A DNA stretch of 32,408 bases, from NCBI GenBank assembly GCA_011046235.1, contig DSAX01000111.1, positions 1 through 32,408 on the forward strand, written 5' to 3'. Both the position numbers and the translations under genes were made by a program. The notes under the pieces are model-generated. The model did no database searches. It was not told the DNA's origin and was given only the letters and a program-made list of their open reading frames with translations. How positions within the stretch are numbered: position 1 is the stretch's first letter; the number at the start of each line of letters is the position of its first letter. The DNA comes from Methanobacteriota archaeon. Its GTDB lineage: Archaea > Thermoplasmatota > Thermoplasmata > UBA10834 > DTMW01. Shown here piece after piece: positions 1 to 9,950 of this stretch.

Positions 1-87
1 CTATATAGATAACCGTAATAACATCGGCCCAACATTGAGCCATACGAATAGAAGTTATGGGAATATAACAGGATAGAGGAGACAAAT

Positions 88-1092
88 ATGGACATAATTC
101 GGAGGATACAGAAGACGGGTGGATCGACCTATATAGTCTCCCTGCCGAAGGATTGGATTTCCGACTCGGGCTTGGGCAAGGGAGACGAAGTAATAATGGA
201 ATACGACAAGGACGGCTCGCTGCGCGTAGGAATCGCAAGGACGCACAAGGGATCGAAGCTGTCAAAGGATCTGGAGATAGACAACGAAATCGACCAGAAG
301 CTGCTCATGCGCAAGCTCATCGGGATATACGTCTCCGGATACGATGTCATCAACGTACGGTCCAAGAGCCGGATATCCGCGGATAACAGGAAGACGATCC
401 AGGAGTTCGCGAGGCGGGTCATCGGACCCGAGATCATCGAAGAGGGGACGGGGACAATAATCCTGCAGGACGTCGCCGACCACGCTGACCTCTCAATGAA
501 GAAGGTGCTCAGGCGGATGCACCTGATGGTCCGCAACATGCTCGACGAATCCATCCGGTCGATCGAGGAGGGCTCCACGACCCTCGCGACGCAGGTGATC
601 GAGAGGGATGACGATGTGGACAGGCTATACTGGTTCGTGGAGAAGCAGCATGCCATGTTGGGCAGGAACCCGTCCTTCGCATCGAGGATGAGGATGTCCT
701 CGATCGAGGCGAATTCGTATCTGTCGGCCTCGAAGGCGCTCGAGCGGATAGCCGACCACGCCGCGAGAATCGCATGGAGCCTCACACTGACCCAATTCGG
801 AAAGATCGATGAGATGTTGATCGAGAAGCTCGTCTTCCTCGGAGAGAAATCCATATCCATACTGGACGAATCAATTGACGCGCTTGTACGCGGAAGCTCC
901 GAGATCGCGAACCGGTGCATAGAGAGGACCGCGCAGCTGAGGGACGAGACCAACGACTTCATCGGAGAGGCGGTGAAGAAGAGAGGCAAGGTCGCGGTCA
1001 GCCTCTCCTTCGCAGCAGAGAGCATCGAGAGGATTGGCGGTTACTCGGCCGACATATCCGAGATAGCCATAAACCTAGCCGAGGGCGGATAG
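88..1092 (+). CDS. phoU: PhoU-family phosphate uptake regulator with N-terminal AbrB/SpoVT-like domain
   Basis: 334 aa ORF; N-term 'RRIQKTGGSTYIVSLPKDWISDSGLGKGDEVIM' is AbrB-like, followed by a PhoU-like helical repeat ('ALERIADHAARIAWSL', 'SIERIGGYSADISEIAINL'). SD-like 'gaggag' upstream. Confidence 0.85.
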   Translation: MDIIRRIQKTGGSTYIVSLPKDWISDSGLGKGDEVIMEYDKDGSLRVGIARTHKGSKLSKDLEIDNEIDQKLLMRKLIGIYVSGYDVINVRSKSRISADNRKTIQEFARRVIGPEIIEEGTGTIILQDVADHADLSMKKVLRRMHLMVRNMLDESIRSIEEGSTTLATQVIERDDDVDRLYWFVEKQHAMLGRNPSFASRMRMSSIEANSYLSASKALERIADHAARIAWSLTLTQFGKIDEMLIEKLVFLGEKSISILDESIDALVRGSSEIANRCIERTAQLRDETNDFIGEAVKKRGKVAVSLSFAAESIERIGGYSADISEIAINLAEGG

Positions 1093-1165
1093 AAGGCCGC
1101 TCAGTGGAAAAATTGACCTAGTTTGACCGCCATTTGCATCCGGAATTCGCCGGGGGATACGAGGA

Positions 1166-1543
1166 ATGAAGCTGGAAATCTCGATCGACGGTGTAGGTCC
1201 TATCTCGGCCGAAATAGACGAGACTGGCACAGAGACTGTCGAAGAGCTGAAAAAATCCCTGCCCCTGAGGAGCACCGTGAACAGATGGGGGAGCGAGATA
1301 TACTTCTATGTGGACTTCAAGGCCCCTCTGGAAAACGGTGCCAGATCGGAGATGAAAGTGGGGGAGATCGCCTACTGGCCAAACGGTCCGGCGATCGCGA
1401 TATTCTTCGGGCCGACCCCCGCGAGCAGCGACGACAAGCCAATGGCGGCGTCCGACTGCAATGTGATCGGAACGGTGGAAGCCAGTCCGGATATGCTCAG
1501 CGGGGCAAGGGACGGTGCTTCGATCAAAGTGAAGCATATCTGA
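1166..1543 (+). CDS. cyclophilin-like (TM1367-like) superfamily protein
   Basis: 125 aa; 'NRWGSEIYFYV...VGEIAYWPNGPAIAIFFGPTPAS' matches the pattern of the small cyclophilin-like family. Confidence 0.65.
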   Translation: MKLEISIDGVGPISAEIDETGTETVEELKKSLPLRSTVNRWGSEIYFYVDFKAPLENGARSEMKVGEIAYWPNGPAIAIFFGPTPASSDDKPMAASDCNVIGTVEASPDMLSGARDGASIKVKHI

Positions 1544-1571
1544 CAACTATGGCGAAAGAACAGTGGTCCAT

Positions 1572-2072
1572 ATGAACCAACGGGCGTATCTCAAGTTGCT
1601 GATAGAGACGGTACCTGGCTACCGGGGATACGAGACCATCGAGGGCAAGACCTCGACGGACGCGCTTCTCCGGGAAAAATGCAGCATATGCATGAACAAA
1701 GCCAAGATCAACCTCGATCAGTGCAGGAGCCAGCTCCTTTCTTCAATGGGGCCTGACAGGTCGGAGATGAAGATGATTTCCGGTCTGATCAACCTGGCGA
1801 AAGAGGCGTTCATGGAAATCATGGGAGATTTCGAGTCCGAGCTGCCCAAGGTAGCTGATATTCGGAGACGTGAGAGGCTGTACGAGCTCGACCGCAATCT
1901 GCTGGAGCTGGCCGCACAGCTGGAAAATCTCTCGGATGAGATACTCGGTCATCTGATGGCCGCAGAAGATATCGATTACGGGGTGAGGGAGATGTTCATC
2001 CAGCGCGGGCTCAACAATTTCAGGGAGCTGTGGAAGGAGAGAGAGGCGCTGTTCAGAAAGCTCCAGTATTGA
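1572..2072 (+). CDS. conserved hypothetical, predicted helical protein
   Basis: ORF 1563..2072, likely start at the second Met (MNQRAYLK); 'PGYRGYETIEGKTSTDALLREK' start, helix-rich. Confidence 0.55.
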   Translation: MNQRAYLKLLIETVPGYRGYETIEGKTSTDALLREKCSICMNKAKINLDQCRSQLLSSMGPDRSEMKMISGLINLAKEAFMEIMGDFESELPKVADIRRRERLYELDRNLLELAAQLENLSDEILGHLMAAEDIDYGVREMFIQRGLNNFRELWKEREALFRKLQY

Positions 2073-2085
2073 TCATTCATCTGAG

Positions 2086-2802
2086 CTATTTTCGAAGGAA
2101 ATCGGCCACGATCTTGTCATGGTCGAACGCGAGCTTCGGGATTTTTTTCACAGATATCAGTTCAGCGGCGGTCTCTTCGCTGTCCGTCAAAGAACCGCCC
2201 ATGACTTTCATTACGAAGACGGCGCTTACGGTATGTCCTCTGGGGTCCCTTGCCGGATCGGAATATACTCCCAGAAGCCGTTCTATGCGCGTCTCCAGCC
2301 CGGTCTCCTCCCTGAACTCGCGGACTACCGCGTTCTCGAGCTTCTCACCGTACTCCACAAAGCCGCCTGGGAGGGCGTAGCGGTCCTTGAACGGCTCCTG
2401 CTTCCGCCTCACCAACACGATCTTTCCCTTAATGAGCGCAATCCCGTCTACGGTCAGGTTGGGTTTCTTGAACAGAGAATCGTGTGCCTTCATCAGCAGG
2501 TCGTTCCTGCTGTCGAATGCCATGAGCAGCCTTTTGCCGGCCTCGGTCAGGGCGCTCTGCCCCCGTCCCGAGCCCCCCCTCTCGGAGGCGACTATCTTCT
2601 CGCTAAGTATATCTTCCATGTGCTGGACGGTGCCCCAGGCGTGTCTGTATGACATGCCCATGTTCTTAGCGGCGGTCGAGAGCGATCCAGTCCTATCTAT
2701 CTCCCTGAGTAACCTCGCTCGTCCCTCGCCCATGACGGACTTGCCCCTGAACCTGAGCACTGGCCTGTAATCGAATTCCATGGACTTCGTGTCTTCACCC
2801 AT
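2086..2802 (-). CDS. ModE/MolR-type winged HTH fused to a Nudix hydrolase domain
   Basis: N-term 'GEGRARLLREIDRTGSLSTAAKNMGMSYRHAWGTVQHMED' is ModE-like HTH; C-term has a complete Nudix box 'GFVEYGEKLENAVVREFREETGL' (GX5EX7REUXEEXGU). Confidence 0.85.
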   Translation of the reverse strand: MGEDTKSMEFDYRPVLRFRGKSVMGEGRARLLREIDRTGSLSTAAKNMGMSYRHAWGTVQHMEDILSEKIVASERGGSGRGQSALTEAGKRLLMAFDSRNDLLMKAHDSLFKKPNLTVDGIALIKGKIVLVRRKQEPFKDRYALPGGFVEYGEKLENAVVREFREETGLETRIERLLGVYSDPARDPRGHTVSAVFVMKVMGGSLTDSEETAAELISVKKIPKLAFDHDKIVADFLRK

Positions 2803-2914
2803 TTAGGAGCCCCCGGCCTTCCTTCCCCTCATCCTCATACTCCAGGATAGACCGATATAAAGAAAAGATTTATGCTCATCGTTCCATGTCCGTGAGAAAG
2901 AAGGTGTATTCCAG

Positions 2915-3892
2915 GTGCTCAAGATACCCACAGTACTCACCGCAGACGAGCTAATTGACAAGGCGTTCAGGAAGGCGAGTAAGGTAACGGTTACCGGCAA
3001 GAGCCGGATAGACCTCATCCGGAAGAAGAACATCGCCAAGATCTCCTCGGTTTCCGATTCCGTATCTTCTACCCTGAAGCGGTATGTCAAGAAGTTCCCG
3101 AGCATCGACAACCTACCACCGTTCTACCTCGAGATGGTCGATCTCCTTATAGGTTCGGACCAGCTGAAGAAGTCGCTCGGAGCGGCCGACTGGTGCGCCG
3201 ATCAGGTGAAGAGGCTGTCGCACTCCGCGAGCTCGAAGATCAGGAGCAGCAAAAGCACCTTGGCCATCGATGAGGTCCGGAGCAAATACTACGGGCGCAC
3301 CTCCTCCCTGGTGAAGCAGATCGGGAAAGACCTCGTATTTCTCGGAGAGGCCAGGAACAAGATCAAGATGATGCCTACCATCGACCCGGCCATGAGGACG
3401 ATCGTGGTCGCGGGGGCGCCGAACGTCGGCAAGAGCCAATTGGTCGCGGCGATATCGACGGCGAAGCCGAAGGTCGCGTCATACCCGTTCACCACGAAGG
3501 AGATTTCCGTGGGAATACTGGAGCTGAACAGGGAGAGATATCAGATAATCGATACCCCGGGGCTGCTTGATCGTCCGATCGAAGATAGGAACGAGATAGA
3601 GCGCAGGGGCATATTGGCCCTAAGGCATCTCGCGAACCTCGTTATATTCCTGATCGATCCGACGGGCACATGCGGATATCCGGTCGATTATCAGGAATCG
3701 CTTCTGAAGAGCATTGGCGAGCAGTTTCCAGATGCTAGAATATTGGTAGTTGAGAATAAGGCAGATATGTTACAAATAAAAAGCAATCGTATCTCAGTTA
3801 GCGCGCTGAATAAGATTGGTCTGGACGAATTGAACAACGAGATTGCTAAACTGCTATTAGATTCCGTACAACATGAGATAGACGAAAAATAG
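2915..3892 (+). CDS. NOG1-family GTPase
   Basis: G1 'GAPNVGKSQL', G3 'DTPGLLDRP', G4 'NKAD'; N-terminal helical NOG1-type region. GTG start. Confidence 0.85.
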   Translation: MLKIPTVLTADELIDKAFRKASKVTVTGKSRIDLIRKKNIAKISSVSDSVSSTLKRYVKKFPSIDNLPPFYLEMVDLLIGSDQLKKSLGAADWCADQVKRLSHSASSKIRSSKSTLAIDEVRSKYYGRTSSLVKQIGKDLVFLGEARNKIKMMPTIDPAMRTIVVAGAPNVGKSQLVAAISTAKPKVASYPFTTKEISVGILELNRERYQIIDTPGLLDRPIEDRNEIERRGILALRHLANLVIFLIDPTGTCGYPVDYQESLLKSIGEQFPDARILVVENKADMLQIKSNRISVSALNKIGLDELNNEIAKLLLDSVQHEIDEK

Positions 3893-3956
3893 TTATTTGC
3901 CTCGTATGAAAAAGCTCATTTCGTTTTCAATATTTCATGTCGGGAAATACCTTGCT

Positions 3957-5138
3957 TTACTCCTTAATTCTTGAATTTTCTTGAATTCTAATCCCTCTTT
4001 CTTGGAGCTCCGAGGTGAACTTCTTGTACACTTTGACAACTCCTATTTCTGGAGGGATAACGCCTCTTTCCTTGATTTCTCCCCGCGCAACCATTCTAGC
4101 CACAATGGCAGCTGTGTAGCCGGTAGTGCGGGCCATCGAAGTCACTCCATGCGTCTCATCGAAGAAGTCCATCATAGAGAAGGAGAGCTCCACTTCTTTT
4201 CCGTCCTTTCTACCGGAGACATCTACCCTGAGCGCGGTCAAGTCTTTCTCTTCACCGAGCCTTAAAGTTTTTTCCAGTACAGAAACTGCTACCTCCCGTG
4301 GAATGACATTGGCACCGTGGATTTCCACGGGCTCGGTGTCGAAGAAACCTGTATCCCTCATTGCCAAGATTTTCTGTGCATGTCCCGGCCACCGGGCGGT
4401 TTTCTCCCCCATATTCTTGACTCTTCCTTTCATTGTGTGCAGCAAAGTAGAGAGCCCGTCTGTATAAAACGCCTCGAGCATACCTATTTCCGAGAATTCG
4501 ATCTGCTCCAATCCTGACATTGCGTCTACTTCGCTGATCTTCCCATCCCTCACGATCTTTACCTTTCCACAATACATGTTGATTAGTTCTTCGGTCGACC
4601 AAACGATCTTGTATCCGAGAGGAGGGATAGGTTTCTGGGGTATCCCGCCGCACACGATGCTAATGTTATCCACCTCGTCCATCAGATTTGCTCCCCGGCC
4701 AGCCAGGATGTTAGTAATGCCTGGAGCGACGCCACAGTCCACGAGAATCGTGATTCCAGCTTTCCTAGCCGGTGTATCTAATTCAAGCGGTCGGTCTCCA
4801 GACATAAGATCAACCAGATGTACTCCAGCTCCAACCGCAGCTTTGCTCACGAAGACGCTAAGATTTACCGGTAGGGCGCACACGGCAATGTCAACCCCCT
4901 TCATCAGTTTCCTCGTGGCTTGTTCGTCCTTGACATCGATCCGATGACCCGAGATTTTTTCACTCTTGAGCCGGGCGACAAGTCGCTCCGGCTTTTTCTT
5001 GTCGAAATCCGCGACAACTACATCAGAGACCCCATCTCTCTCAGCCATGTCCATTGCAATGACTGACCCCATCATCCCACAACCAAGAACCAGCACTTTC
5101 AACTTGTCAATCCTCCTTGCCCACTCGCTCTTCCACAC
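3957..5138 (-). CDS. saccharopine dehydrogenase-like oxidoreductase
   Basis: 393 aa; N-terminal Rossmann 'KVLVLGCGMMGSVIAMDMAE', 'DLMSGDRPLELDTPARKAGITILVDCGVAPGITNILAGRGANLMD' typical of the family. Confidence 0.8.
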   Translation of the reverse strand: MWKSEWARRIDKLKVLVLGCGMMGSVIAMDMAERDGVSDVVVADFDKKKPERLVARLKSEKISGHRIDVKDEQATRKLMKGVDIAVCALPVNLSVFVSKAAVGAGVHLVDLMSGDRPLELDTPARKAGITILVDCGVAPGITNILAGRGANLMDEVDNISIVCGGIPQKPIPPLGYKIVWSTEELINMYCGKVKIVRDGKISEVDAMSGLEQIEFSEIGMLEAFYTDGLSTLLHTMKGRVKNMGEKTARWPGHAQKILAMRDTGFFDTEPVEIHGANVIPREVAVSVLEKTLRLGEEKDLTALRVDVSGRKDGKEVELSFSMMDFFDETHGVTSMARTTGYTAAIVARMVARGEIKERGVIPPEIGVVKVYKKFTSELQERGIRIQENSRIKE

Positions 5139-5381
5139 GGATGTTCGACATTTTTAGCTTTCCGTGATGGATTGGGATGCGATGCAAATGATTCTTATGA
5201 TTGGATCAGGGATGAAAAATACAGTTCCTCAATTTCTACAAGACTTGCCAGCTGTCTGATTTCGTACAACAAGATATTTAGTCCCTTGTAGCACTGTCCA
5301 TTTGGTAGGCTGCACTCAATGGCCGCCGTCGCCTGCGAGTCTATTTTTACTTGCGGGGTATCAGGGGGAGCGATAGACACG

Positions 5382-8300
5382 ATGAATCATCCTGCATGTA
5401 GCGAGTCGATGCGGCAGTATTTCGATGCACTGAGAGAGGAGACCGACCGCTGCTACTCCGTCGCCCGAGCGGCCAGGGCGAAAGGTCTGGATCCCGTTAC
5501 TGAGGTCGAGATACCACAGGCGGAGGACCTCGCATCGAGGGTCGAGAAGCTGCTTTCCGACTGGGACACCAAGGGCATCGCCGATAGGATCCGGGAGCTG
5601 AGCAAGAACCTGGACCGAGAGGAGGTCTCCATCCAGATTGCGAAGGAACTCGCCAACAGGCCTGCAAGAACTCGTGAGGAATCGATCGACCGTGCGGTCA
5701 GGGTCGGCGTGGCCGTTCTAACCGAGGGTATTCTCGTGGCGCCCCTTGAGGGAATAGCGAGCGTGAAGATCAACAAGAACAGTGACGGGACCGAGTATCT
5801 GTCGATATATTTTTCCGGACCGATAAGATCCGCTGGTGGGACCGGACAGGCGATGTCCGTCCTGATAGCAGATATCGTCCGCAGGGAGCTGGGCATCAAT
5901 GAGTATAAACCCACGGAGGGCGAGGTCCAGAGGTGGAAGGAGGAGATACCCCTCTACAAGACCTGCCAGCATTTGCAGTACTCCCCTGGCAATGAGGAGA
6001 TCGACCTGGTCGCGCGAAATATCCCAGTATGTATCGACGGAGAGGGGACCGAGGATAAGGAGATATCCGGTTTTCGCGACCTCCCGAGGATAGAGACTAA
6101 CAGGGTCAGGGGAGGCGGGTGCCTCGTGTTCGCGGAAGGTCTTTGCCTGAAGGCTCCCAAGCTGCAGAAGCACGTCAAGAGGCTCAAGATCGACGGCTGG
6201 GACTTCCTGGACCAGTTGCTCCTCAAGCGGGACGCATCGATCGACGCGTCCAGCAACGGCATCGCCCCCAGCTCCAAGTTTCTGAAGGACATAGTCGCCG
6301 GAAGGCCCGTCCTGTCACATCCCTCCCGGATCGGAGGGTTCAGGCTGAGATACGGCCGCAGCAGGGCCAACGGGCTCGCGGCTGTCGGGATGAACCCTGC
6401 CACTATGACGCTGCTCGGGGAGTTCATAGCTGTCGGGACGCAGGTCAAGCTCGAGCGCCCAGGCAAAGCCGGGGCGGTGACCCCGTGCGACAGCATCGAA
6501 GGACCCATCGTTCTGCTCGATAACGGAGACCTCGTTCAGGTCGACACGATCTCCGGGGCAAATGCCGTAGCGGGGAAAATAGGCGAGATAGTGGATGTCG
6601 GGGAGATACTGATACCCTTCGGGGAGTTCGCCGAGAACAACCATCCGCTGGTTCCTGTTGGGCTGACACTCGAGGAATACATTGTCCGGCTGAAATCCAA
6701 GACTCAAGATGTTCCGGAAGACATCCTCGACCCCTCGCTAGAGCGCTCCATCGAGCTATCCAGAGAATACGATATGCCGCTTCATCCAAAGTTCAACCTC
6801 TTCTGGTCGGATCTATCGATGGATGAGCTCTTGAGACTGCGCAACCACTTGATCGCATCCGGAGAGATGCGCACCACACTCCATCTTGAGAACGATCCCG
6901 ATGTGAAAAAGGTTCTCGAGCTGCTCGGCGCCCTGCACTCCGTCAAGGAAAACGAGATTTCGATCGACGAGAGATACTCCGACGCGATGCTGCTGTGTCT
7001 GGGACTTCAGGTCGGAGAAGATGGTCGCATATCGGAAAGGGTCAAGCTGCCGGGGAGCAAGGAAACCCTCTCCGCGGTTTCCGAGATGTCCGGGGCCGCG
7101 GTCGCGCCCCGCGCCATGACGAGGATAGGCGCGAGGATGGCCCGGCCGGAAAAGGCGAAGGAGCGCAAGATGAAGCCTCCTCCGCATGTGCTCTTCCCGC
7201 TGGGTCAGGCGGGAGGAGCCCAGAGGCTGGTAAACGAGGCGGCCAAGAAGGGAGAGATCGAGATATCCATGGGCGAGAGGAGGTGCCCGGTATGCGGCAT
7301 GACCACATTCCTCGCCATATGCGAATGCGGATCACATACCGTTGCGAGGGGTACGGAGAATATCATGAAAGTGCCGCTTCGAGAACTCCTTGATGGCGCC
7401 TTCAAGAGACTGAACATCAGCATGTCTCTGGACATCAAGGGAGTCAAGGGGATGATCTCCAGGGACAAGATACCGGAGCCGCTCGAGAAGGGGGTGCTCA
7501 GGGCCAAGAACGGGCTGTTCGTATTCAAGGACGGCACCACGAGGTTCGACACCACGGACGTCCCGCTCACGCACTTCAGGCCTTCCGAGATAGGTCTCAA
7601 CCTGGATGACGCGAGGAGACTGGGATATGACCGGGACATTCATGGCATGGAGCTGGAGAACGAGGATCAGATCTGCGAGCTCAGGGTCCAGGACATAATC
7701 GTTCCAAGCGCGGGCGCAGAATACCTTTTACGTGTCGCGAAGTTCGTCGACGACCTGCTAATTCGGTTCTACGGACTCCCGGCATTCTACGGTGCCGAGA
7801 AGATCAGGGATATGGTCGGTCATCTCGTAGTCGGCCTCGCACCTCATACCTCGGGTGGGGTGCTCGCCCGTGTGATCGGCTTCAGCGACGTTCAGGCCGG
7901 TTACGCTCATCCGTACTTTCATGCGGCCAAGAGGAGGAACTGCGACGGGGATGAGGACTCGATAATATTGCTGATGGACGCCCTGCTCAACTTCTCACGG
8001 TCCTTCCTGCCGGAGAGGAGAGGCGGTCTCATGGACGCCCCGCTGGTGCTCACGATGCGCCTCGACCCCGACGAGATTGACAAGGAGGCCCACAACCTCG
8101 ACTTCAGGTCCGAATACCCGGTCGAGCTTTACGATGCGGCCCTGAAGTTCGCCCATCCCAAGTCCGTGGAGGGCATAATGGACCTCGCGGGCGGAAGGAT
8201 AGGCACCGTGCTGCAGTACGAGGGATTCGGTTACACGCATGAGATCGACAGGATCGACGCGGGCCCGAAGAGCTCCGCATACACCTCGTTCGGGTCGATG

Positions 8301-8690
8301 GACACCAAGATCGAGGCGCAGCTGGCGATCGCGAAGAAGATCAGGGCGGTAGACGCGAACGATGTCGTCCACAGGGTGATAACCAGGCATCTTCTCCCGG
8401 ACCTCATCGGCAGCCTGAAGAGCTTCTCGACCCAGCAGCTCAGGTGCCCGAAGTGCAACAGGAAGTACAGGCGCATGCCCCTCAGGGGCAGGTGCGAGTG
8501 CGGTCATGCGCTCGTCCTGACGGTTCCTGAGGGGGGCGTGAGCAAGTATCTCGAAAAGGCCAAGGAGATCGCCGACAGATTCGATGTTCCCAGATACACG
8601 CGTCAGAGGATAGAACTCGTCGAGACCTCGATAAATTCGCTTTTCACATCGGACAGGGTAAAAGACAGCAGGCTCGATGATTTCATGTGA
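5382..8690 (+). CDS. polC: DNA polymerase D (PolD) large subunit DP2
   Basis: Long ORF (open from 5319; probable start ATG at 5382). 'ISIYFSGPIRSAGGTGQAMSVLIAD', 'HTSGGVLARVIGFSDVQAGYAHPYFHAAKRRNCDGDEDSIILLMDALLNFSRSFLPERRGGLMDAPLVLT' are DP2 hallmarks; C-terminal zinc cysteines 'CPKCNRKYRRMPLRGRCECG'. No intein seen. Confidence 0.95.
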   Translation: MNHPACSESMRQYFDALREETDRCYSVARAARAKGLDPVTEVEIPQAEDLASRVEKLLSDWDTKGIADRIRELSKNLDREEVSIQIAKELANRPARTREESIDRAVRVGVAVLTEGILVAPLEGIASVKINKNSDGTEYLSIYFSGPIRSAGGTGQAMSVLIADIVRRELGINEYKPTEGEVQRWKEEIPLYKTCQHLQYSPGNEEIDLVARNIPVCIDGEGTEDKEISGFRDLPRIETNRVRGGGCLVFAEGLCLKAPKLQKHVKRLKIDGWDFLDQLLLKRDASIDASSNGIAPSSKFLKDIVAGRPVLSHPSRIGGFRLRYGRSRANGLAAVGMNPATMTLLGEFIAVGTQVKLERPGKAGAVTPCDSIEGPIVLLDNGDLVQVDTISGANAVAGKIGEIVDVGEILIPFGEFAENNHPLVPVGLTLEEYIVRLKSKTQDVPEDILDPSLERSIELSREYDMPLHPKFNLFWSDLSMDELLRLRNHLIASGEMRTTLHLENDPDVKKVLELLGALHSVKENEISIDERYSDAMLLCLGLQVGEDGRISERVKLPGSKETLSAVSEMSGAAVAPRAMTRIGARMARPEKAKERKMKPPPHVLFPLGQAGGAQRLVNEAAKKGEIEISMGERRCPVCGMTTFLAICECGSHTVARGTENIMKVPLRELLDGAFKRLNISMSLDIKGVKGMISRDKIPEPLEKGVLRAKNGLFVFKDGTTRFDTTDVPLTHFRPSEIGLNLDDARRLGYDRDIHGMELENEDQICELRVQDIIVPSAGAEYLLRVAKFVDDLLIRFYGLPAFYGAEKIRDMVGHLVVGLAPHTSGGVLARVIGFSDVQAGYAHPYFHAAKRRNCDGDEDSIILLMDALLNFSRSFLPERRGGLMDAPLVLTMRLDPDEIDKEAHNLDFRSEYPVELYDAALKFAHPKSVEGIMDLAGGRIGTVLQYEGFGYTHEIDRIDAGPKSSAYTSFGSMDTKIEAQLAIAKKIRAVDANDVVHRVITRHLLPDLIGSLKSFSTQQLRCPKCNRKYRRMPLRGRCECGHALVLTVPEGGVSKYLEKAKEIADRFDVPRYTRQRIELVETSINSLFTSDRVKDSRLDDFM

Positions 8691-8695
8691 GCCAA

Positions 8696-9541
8696 TCATC
8701 CCTCTAGGCTCGAAATCATTTCCCTGAAGCCGTCGAACTTCTCCTCGAGTATTTTCAGGCTTCTGATAACGAGATCCTTCGCGCCTATGGCTCCGTCGGT
8801 CTCGTACTTGAGTATGATTCTCGAGCGGTCCTCCTCCACCGTGATGCAATCGAGTTCGCATCTCTCGACGCATGCCATGCAGAGGTTGCATCTCTCGGGG
8901 TGTTTGATCACGATCTTCTTTCCCTCGCGTACGAACACGTCCTTCGGGCACACCTCGATGCATGCCTCGTCGAGGTCGCATCTCGCGGAGTCGATCCTGA
9001 TGTTCGCGGAGTATCTGTATCCGATCCCGCAGACCGGGGAATACTTCGCGTGCTCCCGTCCGGTGGAGAGCTGCGCGGTGGCATAGGCAAGGATCGCCTG
9101 GCCGTCCTTGAGCTTCACGATTGGCACGAGGTCGTCCTTGATCCTCAGCTTCGCGTCCCCGAGCGGCTCTAGATCGCCGCTGTAGACCGTGCAGGGCCCC
9201 TTCTTGTTAATCGAGTACATGATGGTGCAGTTCGGGCACCCCTCGCCCTCGCAGCTGCATTTCTCTCGCGGTACGAGCACATCGAGATCGGTCGGGATCG
9301 GAAGCATGCCGAGTCTGTGCGCGATCATCTCGTCGAACAGGGGCGATACGCTCTCGTACTCCTTGCCCTGGTCGTCCATTATCGCGCCCATGTGATACTC
9401 GACGGATTCGATCGCCATCTTGGGGACATCCGCGATCATAGTCCTCCTGATAGCGTTGACTATGGATGCGTCCGTTTCCGAGAACACGATCCTGCCGCGG
9501 TTCGCGGTCATCTCCTGTATCTCAGTATTCATCAGGACCAC
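8696..9541 (-). CDS. rpoD: DNA-directed RNA polymerase subunit D with ferredoxin-like domain
   Basis: 281 aa; 'VSETDASIVNAIRRTMIADVPKMAIESVE' alpha-like motif and inserted double Fe-S motif 'CDLDEACIEVCP...CNLCMACVERC'. Confidence 0.92.
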   Translation of the reverse strand: MVLMNTEIQEMTANRGRIVFSETDASIVNAIRRTMIADVPKMAIESVEYHMGAIMDDQGKEYESVSPLFDEMIAHRLGMLPIPTDLDVLVPREKCSCEGEGCPNCTIMYSINKKGPCTVYSGDLEPLGDAKLRIKDDLVPIVKLKDGQAILAYATAQLSTGREHAKYSPVCGIGYRYSANIRIDSARCDLDEACIEVCPKDVFVREGKKIVIKHPERCNLCMACVERCELDCITVEEDRSRIILKYETDGAIGAKDLVIRSLKILEEKFDGFREMISSLEG

Positions 9542-9557
9542 TCTGCTATTATCTAGA

Positions 9558-9950
9558 TTAGACTCTTCGTCCCCGTCGCCCGCCGCTCTTCTTCGTGCCG
9601 TCGTGCGGGACCGGGGTGACGTCCTCGATCCTGCCTATCCTCATGCCCGCCCTCGCAAGTGCTCTGATGGCCGCCTGGGCGCCGGGTCCAGGTGAGAGAG
9701 ATTTGTTCCCTCCGGGAGCTCTGACCCTCACATGCAGGCCTTCGATCCCCTTCTCCTTCGCGATCTCGGCGACTCTCTCCGCGGCCCTCATCGCCGCGTA
9801 CGGAGAGGCCTCGTCCTTTGCGGCCTTGACCACCATTCCGCCGGTGCATTTGGTTATGGTTTCGGCGCCGGTGATATCAGTGACAGTGATGACAATGTTG
9901 TTATAGCTCGCATATATGTGAGCGACTCCCCATTTCCCCATCGACCTCAA
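9558..9950 (-). CDS. rps11: 30S ribosomal protein S11 (uS11)
   Basis: '[26 protein letters not shown]...[21 protein letters not shown]'. Confidence 0.95.
   Translation of the reverse strand: MRSMGKWGVAHIYASYNNIVITVTDITGAETITKCTGGMVVKAAKDEASPYAAMRAAERVAEIAKEKGIEGLHVRVRAPGGNKSLSPGPGAQAAIRALARAGMRIGRIEDVTPVPHDGTKKSGGRRGRRV

Noticed and set aside
129-1025. Long antisense ORF opposite phoU, and similar ORFs opposite polC, alaS and rpoD
   Set aside because: Shadow ORFs produced by high-GC codon bias; the opposite strand encodes recognisable conserved proteins.
5160-5270. Possible C/D-box sRNA (GTGATGG ... CTGA) upstream of polC
   Set aside because: C and D boxes are ~95 nt apart, with no convincing terminal stem or internal C'/D' pair.
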